Assembly (NCBI GenBank): GCA_025766275.1 | Contig: JAFKAC010000001.1 | Coordinates: 2,666,001-2,730,000, forward strand | Reading direction: 5' to 3' | DNA: 64,000 nt | Origin: Lactarius indigo | Taxonomy: Eukaryota; Basidiomycota; Agaricomycetes; Russulales; Russulaceae | Shown: positions 35,293 to 46,904 of the stretch, one piece after another | Position numbering within the stretch: the first letter of the stretch is position 1 | Layout: each line of letters opens with the position of its first letter | Position numbers and translations under genes: made by a program | The notes under the pieces: generated by a model | What the model was told of the DNA's origin: nothing | Seen by the model: only the letters and a program-made list of their open reading frames with translations | Database searches by the model: none

Positions 35293-35707
35293 TTTGCCGT
35301 TACGGGTCGCATGTCTTCAACAGGCACTAACTCTAACGTTTGTTACGGTGTACCTTTTCGTCAGGAACATTGGTCCTAGACACGCTCTCTAACTATGTCG
35401 GCATTCGTGTATAACCCTTTGGAGGGAAGCACACTACGTTTTCATCGACTGGTCTCAGACTGGTGTCACGAGTGTCGAATCGTTCATCCTCGGCTTGCTC
35501 CCCTCTGGTGTTCTTCTCAAGGAGTCCGGGAGTCTTTATTTGGTGAAACAAGCGCAAAGAGAAGAGGATGATCGCCTTGCTGGCGAGTGCCCACTTGTCT
35601 CGTATAGTAGCTTATAATACACCACTTCGGTATTTAGTAGGGGCATCCGAGTCTTTAAATTAGCGTACAGGAGACATAAGCTATTGTTAAGCTATCTGTG
35701 CTGAACA
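35293..35707. other. Convergent intergenic region after MET7
   Basis: About 415 bases between two 3' ends. AT-rich stretches occur near 35610-35700. I see no gene, repeat or structured RNA here. Confidence 0.5.
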
Positions 35708-36902
35708 TCATGAACAAGACTCCGCCATTGATCTGAGAAGGTCCAGTCTTGAAGAAAAGTCAGACTCTCCGGAGAAGTGCGTCACGATCGGATCGATGTG
35801 TTCACTTGCTAACCTGCTCCGGCCGAAAGCCTGAGTAGATTCGGGTTCAGGTTCAGGTGCATCAAGAGGCGCTATTTCCCGAGTCCCGAGTAGAGCCTTC
35901 GCTCTGTCTAAAATTGCTGCTTTCGTCTGGCTAATAGGTTGGAGAGTACCTGTTGCATTTGCATCTGGCCGCCTTTGCCTCTTTCTGGGTTGGGCACTTT
36001 CCACGACGGCTTCCATGTATGTCTGAGGGGCAGCCGGCACGGGATTAGAAGGCGTTGTTGTTTCGTCTTTCGTCTTCGCGTTTTGTATTTTGAGATTCTC
36101 CTTGACGATGAGAATCTTGAGCGTACTTGGACTTATGCCTTTCTTTCGTGCACAGGCTACTAAGTGAGACAACTTATTCGAGGCGCCTTTCTGAATGGTC
36201 CATCGAGTCTCGCAGGAGACGCATTTGAGGAGGCGGCTAACGTCAGGTTTGGTGATGTCATGCTCTGGGAGAGATTTCGCCCTTTGGCAAAGCCTCTCGG
36301 CTTTGACATTGGGAACTTGCGGCCCCGACGCCGACTGGCAGTGCTCTAAGTGAGCAGTGGAGGGTTCGGTCTTGGCGCGTACCTGGCGGTACGCTAAGCG
36401 CCCCACGCAAGCCAGGAGACTTGGCTCCGAAGACTCCTCCTGTGCGCCAGTAGCACTGGCATGCGAGGCGAGCTGTTGTGTGGAAGCGGGTGTGGCATGA
36501 CGACCCGTAGCTAGCGTTTGTAGAGAGGACCCTGAGGTCGGGGGCGGTTTGGTATTGCTTTGTGATTCTTCGCCTGGCGTATAAGTCAGTCTCCTCAACA
36601 GGATCCAAGAGGAATTGACTAACCAATGGTTTCTTTGACAAATTTTTCCACGAACGCAGGTGTGGCTTCGGACAAGACACCACCTAACCCTTCTGGACAG
36701 TATAGGGCGTCAATTACTGAAAAATGAAGCAAAGGGAGTGCAAACCGCATATTTCGACACTGGTATCGCTCGCAGGGGGGCGAGTCGTGCTCTGGTTCTG
36801 TGAAGTTCTTCTTTTTTTGGCTTCAGCCCATCGAAGCCTCCTCTCTGGTTCTGAATCGTCGACGTAGTCCTGTGAAGGGTCTGTACTTTCAGGTTTAAAC
36901 AT
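35708..36902 (-). CDS. Fungal protein with a CxxC...H...C zinc-binding-like module, function unknown
   Basis: Model complement(join(35708..36573,36624..36716,36761..36902)), 366 residues. An acidic/basic N-terminus (SQDYVDDSEPERRLRWAEAKKRR) leads through a short helical segment (LSEATPAFVEKFVKETI) to a disordered region. A compact module follows: LLKCVSCETRWTIQK, then HLVACARKKGISPSTLKIL. The CxxC, His and Cys spacing resembles a small zinc finger, with a helix after it. A basic patch (PRKRQRRPDA) could be a nuclear signal. The end has DRAKALLGTRE and DFSSRLDLLRSM. A nuclear, DNA- or chromatin-linked role is inferred; relation to Slx4-type nuclease scaffolds is possible but unproven. Introns are short (44 and 50 bases). 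It is head-to-head with KAP120, 122 bases between start codons. Confidence 0.65.
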
Positions 36903-37024
36903 TATCGAATGGGGAAATGAAATAACTTGAATACGCGAGCGCGTTATTTATAGTTGTTGACGACACCTTGTCGCGACTTTGGTGGCCGTCCGCAGGTCCG
37001 CAGGTCTTTCACTTCTTCTCACTC

Positions 37025-40000
37025 ATGAATGGTGACCCAGCGCAAGTTGTCCGGCATGCATCCATACAAGAAGTATATGCTGTTGTTTCTGGCGCCGCAT
37101 CTCAGAACCCGAAGGAAATGAGTGCCTCGGCTGCACGCTTAAAGGATTTAGTTGCCCAACCAGGGACATTAGACTTACTTCAGCAGATTGCCGCTCAAGG
37201 GACTGCCCCTCTTCATATCAGACAACTGAGTATCATCCAGGTAAAGAATGTCGTATCCACCCACTGGCGATCACGAAGGTCAGTGTCCTTTGCCTAATGT
37301 CATTCTAGGCTCTCGTCCGAGCCGAGGTTTTGTACATGATAGGCTCGTTCCAGACGAGCAGAGACCTAAAGTCAGAGATCGCTGCTTGGCCCTCCTCGAT
37401 GAAGAAGACGATGTCGTAAGTGACGTTGATCGTACATCCCTGCTTCATTAGTAATTGGAGGTCAAGATCGGCAAAAGCAATGAAGTCATTATTGCAAAAA
37501 TCGCGCGTTCTGATTTTCCATACAAATGGTGGTGCTCGGGTTTGTCAGTTTATCGTCCGCGCTAATTTTCTCCTAGGACGACTTTGGAATCAGACATTTT
37601 GACTCCAATTACACATCACCTCAGGCAAAGGATTTCCTCGCCAGTATCAGAGCCTAGTACTTCTCGAGTTCTTCACAAATCTCTTCGAGCTTTCAATGCT
37701 ATCTTGAAGGAGTTATCCCACATCAAGATGATGACTAGTGTCAAAACGCTGGGACAGGCGCGTCTTTTTATAATGTAGCCTTTGGCTTTGACGAGCTTGT
37801 CCTTGTTTTAGCTCATTACCCGCGTTCACGCCCCACTTTCTGAATTATATGTTCAACTAGTCCAAGGGCTAGGGCCATCAATCACCGTCTCGAACCTTGG
37901 CTCTCGTAGGGTTGCGGAGGACCTCCTATTTGCCCATCTTTTGTTCAAGATTGTTATGAAAATGGCAGTTTGGATCTGGCCCAAGTTGCGCGATCCAACT
38001 ATATCCCCAATGCAGCCATGGGTGTGTGCGTCATATTCTTCGACTGTGCTACTCGTTGACAATCTTTCGTAGTTCAATGAAGTATTCCAATATTCAGCCG
38101 TTCAACTTCGTGGTCTCTACGAGACCCGCATCAGCCTTCTTATGAATTTGCATTCATCTGGGACACAACCTGACCCCATTGCTCTTCATTCCTTGAACCT
38201 GTTATACAAGTATGTGCGCACCTTCGGTAAATTCTTTCGGCGGGTGCAGCACCTCGATGTTACTCGTTTCGTGGAATTGCCACTCTGTGACGACCTAATT
38301 CTGTATTACTGGGAGAAGGTCGTACAAGCCAATTCTTCGGCTGAACTCATTGAAGGCATGTAGGATCGAACTTGCTTCAATCAAGATAGCTCACCGTTGC
38401 CTAGACTCCGAAACTGCTGTGTTCCCGATTCGTGTTCTTGTACCTGGGATGGTGCTGTTCAAAGAGAGTCTCGCTCAATGGTCGCCGGCGCGGAAAGCAA
38501 AGACAGAACACAGTTTAAGTAAACGCCCGAATTACCTGCTATTTTCATCCCTCCTTCATTAACGCGCCATCAGCCCTTCCACAGGATTTCGTCGAGACTG
38601 CTGTTACGTTCTTGGTCACTCGATTCATGCCGCTTAACCCGAACGACCTAGAAGGCTGGATGGCTACTCCAGAGGAGTGGGTTAATACCGAGGATAAAGA
38701 TGACGAGCAATGGCAGTTTGAAATACGGGTGAGTTCGAACCGCTGCACATCCATACATGTCTCAGAAGTTTGGTAGCCGTGCGCGGAGCGAGTTCTCATG
38801 ACTTTCGCAAACCAATATCGCGAATTCGTTATCCCGTTACTGGTGAAAGCATTCACCAGTGTCAACGGTAGGAATCTACTCTGTGTTAATCACATCTAGA
38901 CCTTTCGTTGACCGCCCATCGAAGAACGACCGCCTCTAGGTCTGCAAGACATAGTACAGAAAGAAGCTGTCTACTGCGCAATTGGGAGGTGCGCCCATCG
39001 TTTAAGAGACAGTATTGATTTGTCTTCGTGGATGGAGGTTGCCAAGGGCGAAGCGGAGCACACCAGTGCTGAGTATGTTGCGATAGACCACATTCCACAA
39101 CAAGGCTAACAAATGTTCCCTGCATAGCTATCTCATCATTAAAAGAAGAATTGTCTGGCTTATTGGGCGATGGGTCTCCGAGGACTGCTATCCCCCAACC
39201 GACCCTCGAATATGGCAAATCCTCCTTCATCTACTAACAGCCAAAGGCACGGGGACGGAAGTGGTTAGACTAACGGCCGCAGCCGCCCTACAGCAATGTG
39301 TCGACGTGAGTCCCTACGCAGGTGGCACATCTCGCACCAACACAATCACCTACGTCTGACAGGCGGACCTTCTCGATCTGAACGTTTTCCTCCCTTTCTT
39401 GGCCCCTGCCGTGACGGAGCTTCTTCAGCTTATCGAAGAAGTTGACACGATCGAGACAAAGAACAAATTGGCTGCGTGCTTGAATACGATCATTGACAGG
39501 TCAACGGCAGAGGTATCCCGAGCACTCTACACTTGCGGGCCTTCCACTAAATCTGCGTCCAGATTACCCCCTCGGTCTCTCTCATCACTTCAGCGTTCCC
39601 GCAACTATGTATGTCCAAACCCACCAAGACACCTCTACCATCTAGTTTATGAAGACTTCATAGGGCTCTCTGCTAGGGGGGAATCGCACTTCAAGATAAC
39701 ACTGTTACGGATGATGACCGTCCTAATCGCCGTTGGTTTAGTTATATGTGAAAGCTATTTACCTCTAATTCATCCAACTCAGGCCATTGGAGAGCAGTCA
39801 ACTCCTCTCGCTACCATAGTTGTGCCCCTTCTTCAAGAATGTTTATCTCCTGCGGTGTGTATTGTGGATCTCACATGGGTTCTTTGCTCATTAACTGGCC
39901 CCAGTTCGCAACGGAATTAGAAACAGATGCACTTCATTTATGGATCACTGCTCTCCGAAGCACGGCCGTGGTGGGGAACCAAAGCGGTGATCCAAGTTTG

Positions 40001-41181
40001 TTGGACTTGTTCCCGAAAGTAATTAGCCTACTTTCCGACAACTGGGGCGTATTGGGCAGCACCACAGACATCTTGGAAGGTTATGTTTTACTTGATGCCA
40101 ATACTGTCCTGCAGGTTCGTTAGGCGACCGCACGTGTCCCAAGCCTACATTCTTACACTTCAAGCACAGAGTTATGCTTCCCAGCTCTTTACCCTACTTC
40201 AACGACCTTTAATGGACGCAAGCGTGAACCATACGAGACCTTTGCTGGATGCACTCGCACTATTACTTCAGTTGGCCCATCCCTCAACTTACTCGGAAAC
40301 ACTTCATTCGACCGGCTTGTTCTCTTTGTTGATAACGACAATCATGGAAGACAAGGTCTCCTTCTCTCCAATCTGGTTGTTTTATGAACAGGCTAAACTA
40401 GACAACCAGGCTGATGTTTTCATCCTTACCCGCCACGTAGAAATCATGGCTCGGCTCGCTGTGTCGGACTCCCGGGTATTCCTCATATACATGAGTGCTG
40501 CAGCCGAGAGGCTAGGAAAGCCCGAGACGGAGTTGTGGGAGGGGCTGCTGGATCAATGGCGGCAACGCGTGAGTGTTTCACTGATTCTTCCCGTGTAAAA
40601 ACCAACTTCCATCATCACCGCGAAGTTTGACAATGTGTCCGAACCCCGACTCCGCAAGCTCTATGCCATGGGTCTCGCGGCCCTGATCTCTACCGGAAGA
40701 CCTGAAGTTCTAGACCGACTCGCAACGGAAGTCTTCGACCTTTGGACAGACGTGTTTGCCGAACTCAAAGAAGTACAGAGACAGAAAGAAAACGACTTTG
40801 GAGAAGAAACGTAAAAGTCTTATCTTCTGTGATCTCCCCGATTACCCACAATAGATCCTACAGCACCATCCTGACAGCGTATTGGGACCAGCCCGCGCCT
40901 TCTTACTTCAACGGCTCCGAGGACACCCCTGAATATGACCGCCGGAAAAAGGTAGGCCCTGTAATGTGCCCTAATGTCTGTCCCTTGTTTGCTTATTGGC
41001 CATATCTTAGGTCTACGATACAGATCCGGTCCGTACCATTCTGCTCTCGTCCTATATCGCAGAACGTTTGCGGGAAGCGGAGGTCGCATGTGGGGGGACA
41101 CAGGTTATGCAGACTCAGTACTTAGCGAAGGCAGATCCTCCAGTCCTTCAACATCTCATGCGTGAGATCTTTGGCGCGTAG
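37025..41181 (+). CDS. KAP120: Importin-11/Kap120-type karyopherin
   Basis: 21 exons, 1027 residues (family about 1030): join(37025..37278,37343..37415,37461..37528,37577..37757,37812..38021,38073..38355,38405..38518,38574..38728,38777..38867,38940..39072,39128..39305,39363..39512,39563..39608,39664..39731,39783..39854,39905..40114,40170..40355,40410..40568,40626..40810,40855..40951,41011..41181). Importin-beta N-terminal features are RQLSIIQVKN, THWRSRR and RDRCLALLDEEDDV, followed by IARSDFPYKW; HEAT-repeat blocks follow, such as LVPGMVLFKESLAQWSP, DLEGWMATPEEWVN, VWLIGRWVSED, GEQSTPLATIVVPLLQECL, LWEGLLDQW and GRPEVLDRLATEVFDLW. Yeast Kap120 imports ribosome-biogenesis cargo. Introns 4 and 6 are GC-AG (gcgcgt, gcatgt). 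The borders of introns 2 and 17 are less certain; intron 17 could be 36 or 54 bases. Confidence 0.92.
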
Positions 41182-41250
41182 CGACGCACACTCAACGGAT
41201 GTAGCTCAAACCATTATTAGCACTTACAATAGCACTAGTCACAACTAATG

Positions 41251-42807
41251 TCAGTCTGACTGGCCTTCGTCACTACCACTAACCCAGCTTTGGCTCCCTG
41301 CACTCATACCACTGACCCCGCTCAAACTGCTGCCCATTTCGTCGAAATAATCGCTCCCCCAATCTCCAACACTGCCTTCGTCGCCTTCGCTTGCCCAGTA
41401 CATGCCCCCGACATGGAAACGCTCAGCGCCAAGGACGCGTTCCGCGCAACGTAGGCACTCCCATTGTCCCACTCCCTCGTCCGCCGCGCGCAGCATCTTC
41501 TCCGCGATACACGTGTAGCAATATATGTGCCCACAAGAAGTGCGATATGGTGTCGTGAGCGGGTGCGCCGGCGGCTCGTCCCGTGAAACAGGAGGTCGTG
41601 AACGAATAGCACTGGTGGCGAAGGTCATTGGGTCAGCAATGCCAAGTGTAGTAGCCGTGGCATTTTCGTAGCATATCGCGCACTCGTCCTCCGGAAGGTG
41701 TGCGAACTTCCCACGCCTGTTGAGCTGGGCATCGCTCTGCTTGGGGTGCGGGTCAAAACCAAATGCCGCACGTGCAGGGGCGGGGAGCAGGGCAAGAATT
41801 GCGGTCAGTGGGTGCAATACAGCGTTCGCGGCCGTTGCGGCGAGACGACGGAGCTTGCGATGGGGAAGGAGGGGAAGAAGGAACACGAGGAATTCCTAGC
41901 GCAACGAAAACCGATTTAAAAGCCAGTATGTTGTATGAGCGCATTACATACCGTAAAGGCGTGCCATACCATCTGGCGGTTCATGAACTCGTAGCTGACA
42001 TTGCGCCGTATGAGTCTCCGGGATGGGACGAGCTTCATGCCCAACAGCCTGTCCACTGTGGTGCGGTATCTGCATTTGCGCGACTCAAAAAGACGTGTGT
42101 GGGGGTATATCGCGTGGCCGAGCCGTGCTTACCGCCCATCCCAAAGGAACGCAATGAAGCTCACCAGTGCGACCGCTGCGTGAGCGGTCTCCAGTCTGGT
42201 CATGAGCTCCCAGGCCTTTCTTCGACGATCCGAGCTCGGGGCGTCGGGCCAAGCCTTGGATAAAGCGTGCCCGCGCAGACGGTTGTGCACGTAAGGCAAG
42301 ACGATAGTCAAAGCTCCGTGAACGAGAAGTATCTTCCGAGGTAATCTAGAGGCTTCGGGAACGCTTGAGTGTCAAAAGACGAAGTGACAGAGGGCAAGCG
42401 CACGCACAAATATTACGGCCGTCGACCGATGCGATGGTGTATTCGAGATCTTGTAGTTTGGCGCCATAGGATGCACCGTTTGCCCAAACCGAGAGCCTGT
42501 ACAGTGTTAGCTGAATGAAAAGTGACAGCTCTGGCTCAAAGCGAGACTTGAGAGTAGACTGTATGTGGACACGTCAGATTAGCACCACACGAAATAAGGA
42601 TTGTTATACGTTTACTAGGCCAAGGGCCTTGCTGAGAGGATCTCGGAGGAGATTGACAAGCTCAACGTCGAGCAATTCCGCGTCGAGTTGGCCGACACGA
42701 AGGATACGGGGTGTAGGCGAGGCTGTGCCCGCCAAAGACTGTTCGGCATCACCAAGCATGGGCTGGGAATGGTCCCATAGCCGTTGCCACGATGTGAGTT
42801 GGTTCAT
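41251..42807 (-). CDS. PEX2: Peroxin-2, RING ubiquitin ligase of the peroxisome membrane
   Basis: Model complement(join(41251..41895,41952..42069,42133..42352,42417..42558,42610..42807)), 440 residues. The N-terminal Pex2/Pex12 domain shows PRILRVGQLDAELLD, LVNLLRDPLSKAL, ELSLFIQLTLYRLSVW and ASYGAKLQDLEY, followed by SDRRRKAWELMTRLETAH, hydrophobic AVALVSFIAFLWDG, and NRQMVWHAFTEFLVFLLPLL. The C-terminal RING reads CAICY, a long loop, CGHIYCYTCIAEKM and CLRC. Pex2, Pex10 and Pex12 ubiquitinate the import receptor Pex5 for recycling. A Gly/Ser/acidic tail follows the RING. The splice between exons 2 and 3 has two phase-consistent donors; the one used here gives SVDG-PSRLPRK. The frame at 42848-43039 upstream was not included. 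Confidence 0.93.
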
Positions 42808-43789
42808 AGAACGCGGTCGCCGTTGGGGAGGGTGGGTCAAGTGGTGCTCACGTGCACAATTCAAAGCAGCGCGAGTCCCACTCGTTCCCCGGCCCTGTCC
42901 CCTCGGCGCAACCCAACACATAATTCAGCAGTGGTCTCCTGATACTTTCAGACATCTCTCGGACCAACTGCTCCAGAATACGTTCGGAGTATGGGACTAG
43001 AGTTGAACATAAAGCGACAAAGTCGATCTTATTGAACAACGAATCGCATATCGCATATCTCGGGTGTACATAATCATCATGAGAACTGCCCAGTCAGGGA
43101 ATTTGATGAGAAAGCATCGTATTTAATGCGCCCTCCTGCTCTCCTGGATGATGGTGCTAAGCTCCTCCAACTTGCGTTTTGAACGCAGGAGGGTTCCGAG
43201 CTATAAACGGTGCTTTAAGAACAATATGTGGGAGGCTACACTGTGCTTCAAGACATACCCGCTTTTTGGTGAGTTTCCGGGCTTTCTTATCCTGCGGGAG
43301 AGTTATTTGGGCCGTTTATCTTCTAGCGTATGGACACACCTTTGAATTCCTCAATAACTCCATGACTCGACGCTCATATGCTGAGAACCCTGCAACTTCC
43401 CGGACGATCGACCGGACGAGCTTAGTCTTGGCTGATAGAATTCCCTTGCGATGACTCGGGCGCGCGGCCTTGGGAATTGAGGTGGTGGTATGGCCATGTT
43501 TGAGGCCGCGACGGGTGTCTACAGAACATCAATGGTGAGTTTTTGACGAGCAATGATCTACTCGCCGTTTCTCGTCATATCTTTTGGGGGGTTGCTTGAC
43601 GAGTGCAAGCTCAGATCAGGTCACGGGAAAGTGGGTGTGGCTTGAAACTGTACAGTTCGATGACACAAGATGGACATATGTTCACACGGGTTAAATTACC
43701 AATTACCCTAAACCAAACCAAATGACTGGTATCCACTGCAATGAAGCTCCCTAAGTAGCTCATGTATTCTAGTTGACAAAAGGTGCAAC
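42808..43789. other. Intergenic region upstream of PEX2
   Basis: Nearly 1 kb between the PEX2 start and the CK2-beta stop, both on the minus strand. Open frames occur (42848-43039 reverse; 43148-43454 forward) but show no family features. This is the longest apparently empty stretch outside the duplicated block; it presumably contains the PEX2 promoter. Confidence 0.5.
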
Positions 43790-45383
43790 CTAAACCGATA
43801 TTAGCTGGCCCACCACCGGTCCTCGCGAGTTCGAGTTGCGAGCATCGAAGGTTGAACCTGTTGCCATCGTTCGCACTAATGGCTGATCAGTCGCCCTGTT
43901 CGGGTTGCCCAAAGCATGACGTCGACCTCCTCGAGAAGCAGCAGCCTTCGACTCTTCTTCTTCTTCCTCTTCGTCGTCATCGTCGTCATCGTCGTCGTCT
44001 GCATGATCCTGTGCAGCATGTGAGCGCCTCTGCAGGGAACTGTAGAAAGCGCATGACGCACCGGATCGAAATCCTCCATACGTCGATCCTCTTCGGCTTC
44101 TCCATCGATGCCATCGTCGTACTGATCCTCTTCGTCGTCTATCCATCGTCCTCTCCAATCGACCTCGTCCAACTCCTCCGGGGACTCTGGTCGTATTCGC
44201 ATCCATTGCATTCTTGGGCCAGATTTCGCCCTCTCGCTGACCTTGAATCCGTAGATACGTGGAACGTACACTTTTCCTGCAGCGCGCTTTTGTCCGCCAT
44301 GTGGGTTGGGATTGACGAATGGTGCTTGTTGAGAAGAGTTGCTTCCCGTTACACTGCGTGGTGATAGAGAGGGCGACAGAGAACCGGACGAGGACGGGTG
44401 TTTCCAGAATGGAGCGGGCATGAGCTCTCGATAGGTCTGGAAGAAAAGATGGGCGAATGTAGTGCCAAAGAAAGCGCCTACAAACAAACGAGCACCGATC
44501 AGAGAACAACGTTACGTAGTTGACGCGGGATGAGACAGACCGTCAACGCCTTGGAAGCGACTACTTGCAGGGACGTAGATGTCGTTGCAGTTTGGACAAA
44601 ATAGCTTTACGGTGTCTAGCCCCGGAAGATCCGACCGCCCGCAAGGGACGACGTTGCAGCCCATACAGTAGACGCGTGGGCACGAGCCAAAAACACCCGC
44701 TTCGTACTTTTCCGCCTGGAAAAAAATTGTGTTCAGAAGCTGATCATGATAGCAGTTCCCTGGGTCCACTAACCATTGCGTGGAGACCAGCTCTTGTAAG
44801 CACGTAACGTTGGTGAACAAGACCATACAATAATTCTGCTGATGCCTCGACAATTGAAACATCAGGTATTTTCGCCGAGTCTTCGTCTGCGATGCAACGT
44901 GGCTCAAGAGGACTGCATTCAGCTCGGACGCGAGAGTAAACGCACCAGGCTCGACATCCAGGACCATTTCCATCGCTTCTTTCCAAAAGGGTACCATTGC
45001 GTTGAGCCCCGTTAGATTGAAATCGTCTTCGATAAAATCTTCTGCGACCTCGCAGAAGTAGTCGTGACCGGGTAAAGAGCAAAACCAACTGATCCATGTC
45101 AAGGAAGATGTAGGAGTCGACGATGCTGGTGAGACGCGAGGATGGTGGTGTCATTTGATTGTGACAGATTGCAACGCATGGTTTTTAGGACGAAGGGAAG
45201 TGGGATTCGAGATGAATACACTTGGGCAAGGGGGAAAAGGGTTACACACGCACTATAACCCTCTTGCTCTTCGGCCTCTTCCATTACTTCGTCGCCTTCG
45301 CCGGTAGCGCTTAGCAACTCGTCTTCCGGAACTTCAGGCTGGTTCGTATCTATGGGTGCCTGTTGCTGGGGTCGACGAGACAT
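43790..45383 (-). CDS. CKB1: Casein kinase 2 regulatory (beta) subunit
   Basis: Model complement(join(43790..44008,44062..44477,44541..44715,44774..44886,44946..45125,45254..45383)), 410 residues. CK2-beta landmarks: WISWFCSLPGHDYFCEVAEDFIEDDFNLTGL split over positions after the first intron, the SIVEASAELLYGLVHQRYVLT block, zinc site CPRVYCMGCN with the matching LFCPNC, and GTTFAHLFFQTYRELMP followed by KVYVPRIYGFKVSERAK. The zinc site mediates dimerisation in the CK2 tetramer. The C-terminal tail ends with nine Asp and seven Glu residues, then a basic patch; its start depends on a 53-base intron (44009-44061) that changes frame. Yeast has two beta genes, so CKB1 versus CKB2 cannot be decided. 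Confidence 0.95.
43952..44000. repeat. Triplet repeat encoding the CK2-beta acidic tail
   Basis: An interrupted ctt/gtc triplet tract on the plus strand reads as Glu and Asp codons on the minus strand. It is a likely length-variable microsatellite inside the coding region. Confidence 0.7.
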
Positions 45384-45511
45384 GACGAGGTAAGAGAGAA
45401 GAGGGAATGTGTGCTCGACTATTCGTGCTCGTGGTGTGTCGCACCTGTCAGTAACGATGATGCCTAATTTGCACTCCGACCGAAGGCAAACTAATCTGCG
45501 ATTTCGCTCCC

Positions 45512-46784
45512 TCAGACGACAAACGTACAACTAGTCCGTGCGCTGACGTTACCCGCCCATACAGCTGACCCAAGAATCACCACTAAAAGTACCTGCCCCA
45601 TCACAATACTGATCGCGCCATACAACCACCGTTTCCTAGCCGTAAAGGCCCTCATTTCCGCCGCGAATGTGCTCACTGTTGTCAGGCACCCACAATAACC
45701 GTCTCCCAACCCCTGCAATATCGAACATGCATTCGGCGATACTGGGTTCGATAACCCCATGGGGATATGGAACAAGGCGAGTAACGACGTGCCAAACTCA
45801 TTGGCCACGAGTGTGCCAACAGGAAGTAGTGTGCTGCGCGAGTTTAACGAGACCGAGAGCACATAACGCGTGAATGTGCCGGGAAAGCTGAAGAGGAGCG
45901 CTGCGGTCGCTTGGTGGCGGAAAGAGGCGGACAAAGAAAAGTACGTCGGAAAAGTCGCGAGATAGACCATAACAGAGAGCACGTTGACAACGTTGACAAC
46001 CCATGGCCTTGGAAGGGATGACCGACACGCCCTCGAGATGTATGGCAAGAGCGCCGTGCCAATGTAAACCCCGAAGAATAGGGACGCCAAGGATATCGAC
46101 AATGTGAAGAAGATTTTTGCAAACGCATCGACTACCTGGTTATGGCCATGAGCTCTCGGACGATAATCAGATAGACACTGGACAGACATTTCGCAGCCCA
46201 TTTCGATGAAATTGACCTTCGTTGATCCAAGAGTAGAAGACGTCCAGCTGCCACCCAGAGAAAGTTGTGAGGGAACCGCAGAAGCCTGGGTATCGGTCGT
46301 GAAGTGGTGGCCGCAAAGATGTACAACAAACGAACCAGTTGTAATTGCAGTATAAAGAGGACTGTAACTTTGTAGAATGGGGCGGGTTGAGAGGGCGTCT
46401 GAGAAGCAGTAAGGGGTCTTACTAGCCGCTTATCGAGTCTTTAAGTGGGAGACAAATTCCCATGACAAGGCACCCCAAAGCCTGGGGATACGCTAGGGGG
46501 AAGATACTTCTCCCGTCGTAGGTAGCAAGCGCATCCAACCCCAACCTGGCAAGAACCCCAAAGACCGACGCCGGCATGAGTGGTGCGATCACCACAAGTG
46601 AGAATGGGTGGAAAGTCTTCTCTGCCATGCTGAGGGGGGCATTGGGTATGGGTAGTTCAATACTCGCTAAAGATCTCGCGTCTTCCACGTTTGTACTTTC
46701 TTGCATCTGCATCTCATGGGTGGACGATTGGGTAGCTGGAGAGGGGGTTCTCGGAGGTTTGATGTCGGAATGATCACTAGCCAT
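45512..46784 (-). CDS. FEX1: Two-domain fluoride channel/exporter FEX
   Basis: Model complement(join(45512..46135,46188..46285,46336..46367,46423..46784)), 371 residues. The protein is two fused CrcB/Fluc halves joined by extra membrane helices, as in eukaryotic FEX. Half one contains PQALGCLVMGICLPL, YSPLYTAITTG and GFCGSLTTFSGWQLDVF; half two contains ANEFGTSLLALFHIPMG and GLGDGYCGCLTTVSTFAAEM. The paired TTFS/TTVS signatures line the pore and the central sodium site in Fluc. An acidic/Ser-rich cytosolic N-terminus precedes the first helix. FEX exports environmental fluoride. Exon 2 is only 32 bases. The gene is head-to-head with TSC10; 120 bases separate the start codons. Confidence 0.93.
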
Positions 46785-46856
46785 AACACATGAGCATAAA
46801 CGAAGCCACCTCGCGTATCAATAAAGTGAGATGAGGAACAGTCACGGGTTTTCGCT

Positions 46857-46867
46857 CCTATATATAG
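46857..46867 (+). promoter_or_regulatory. TATA-like element in the FEX1/TSC10 divergent promoter
   Basis: The palindromic-looking ctatatatag lies 38-48 bases before the TSC10 start and about 75 bases from the FEX1 start. As the only TATA-like motif in a 120-base interval it could serve either gene. Sequence appearance only. Confidence 0.35.
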
Positions 46868-46904
46868 TGTGTTATTTTGCCCCAATAGCCGCTCCCAACC
46901 GAAC

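Noticed and set aside
42848..43039. Upstream exon of PEX2
   Set aside because: The frame does not resemble the Pex2 N-terminus, and PEX2 already has a natural start at 42807.
43876..44061. Read-through of the CK2-beta ORF past FDP as its true C-terminus
   Set aside because: The read-through peptide turns into Thr/Met and Lys runs, while splicing 44009-44061 gives an acidic tail of the kind expected for CK2 beta.
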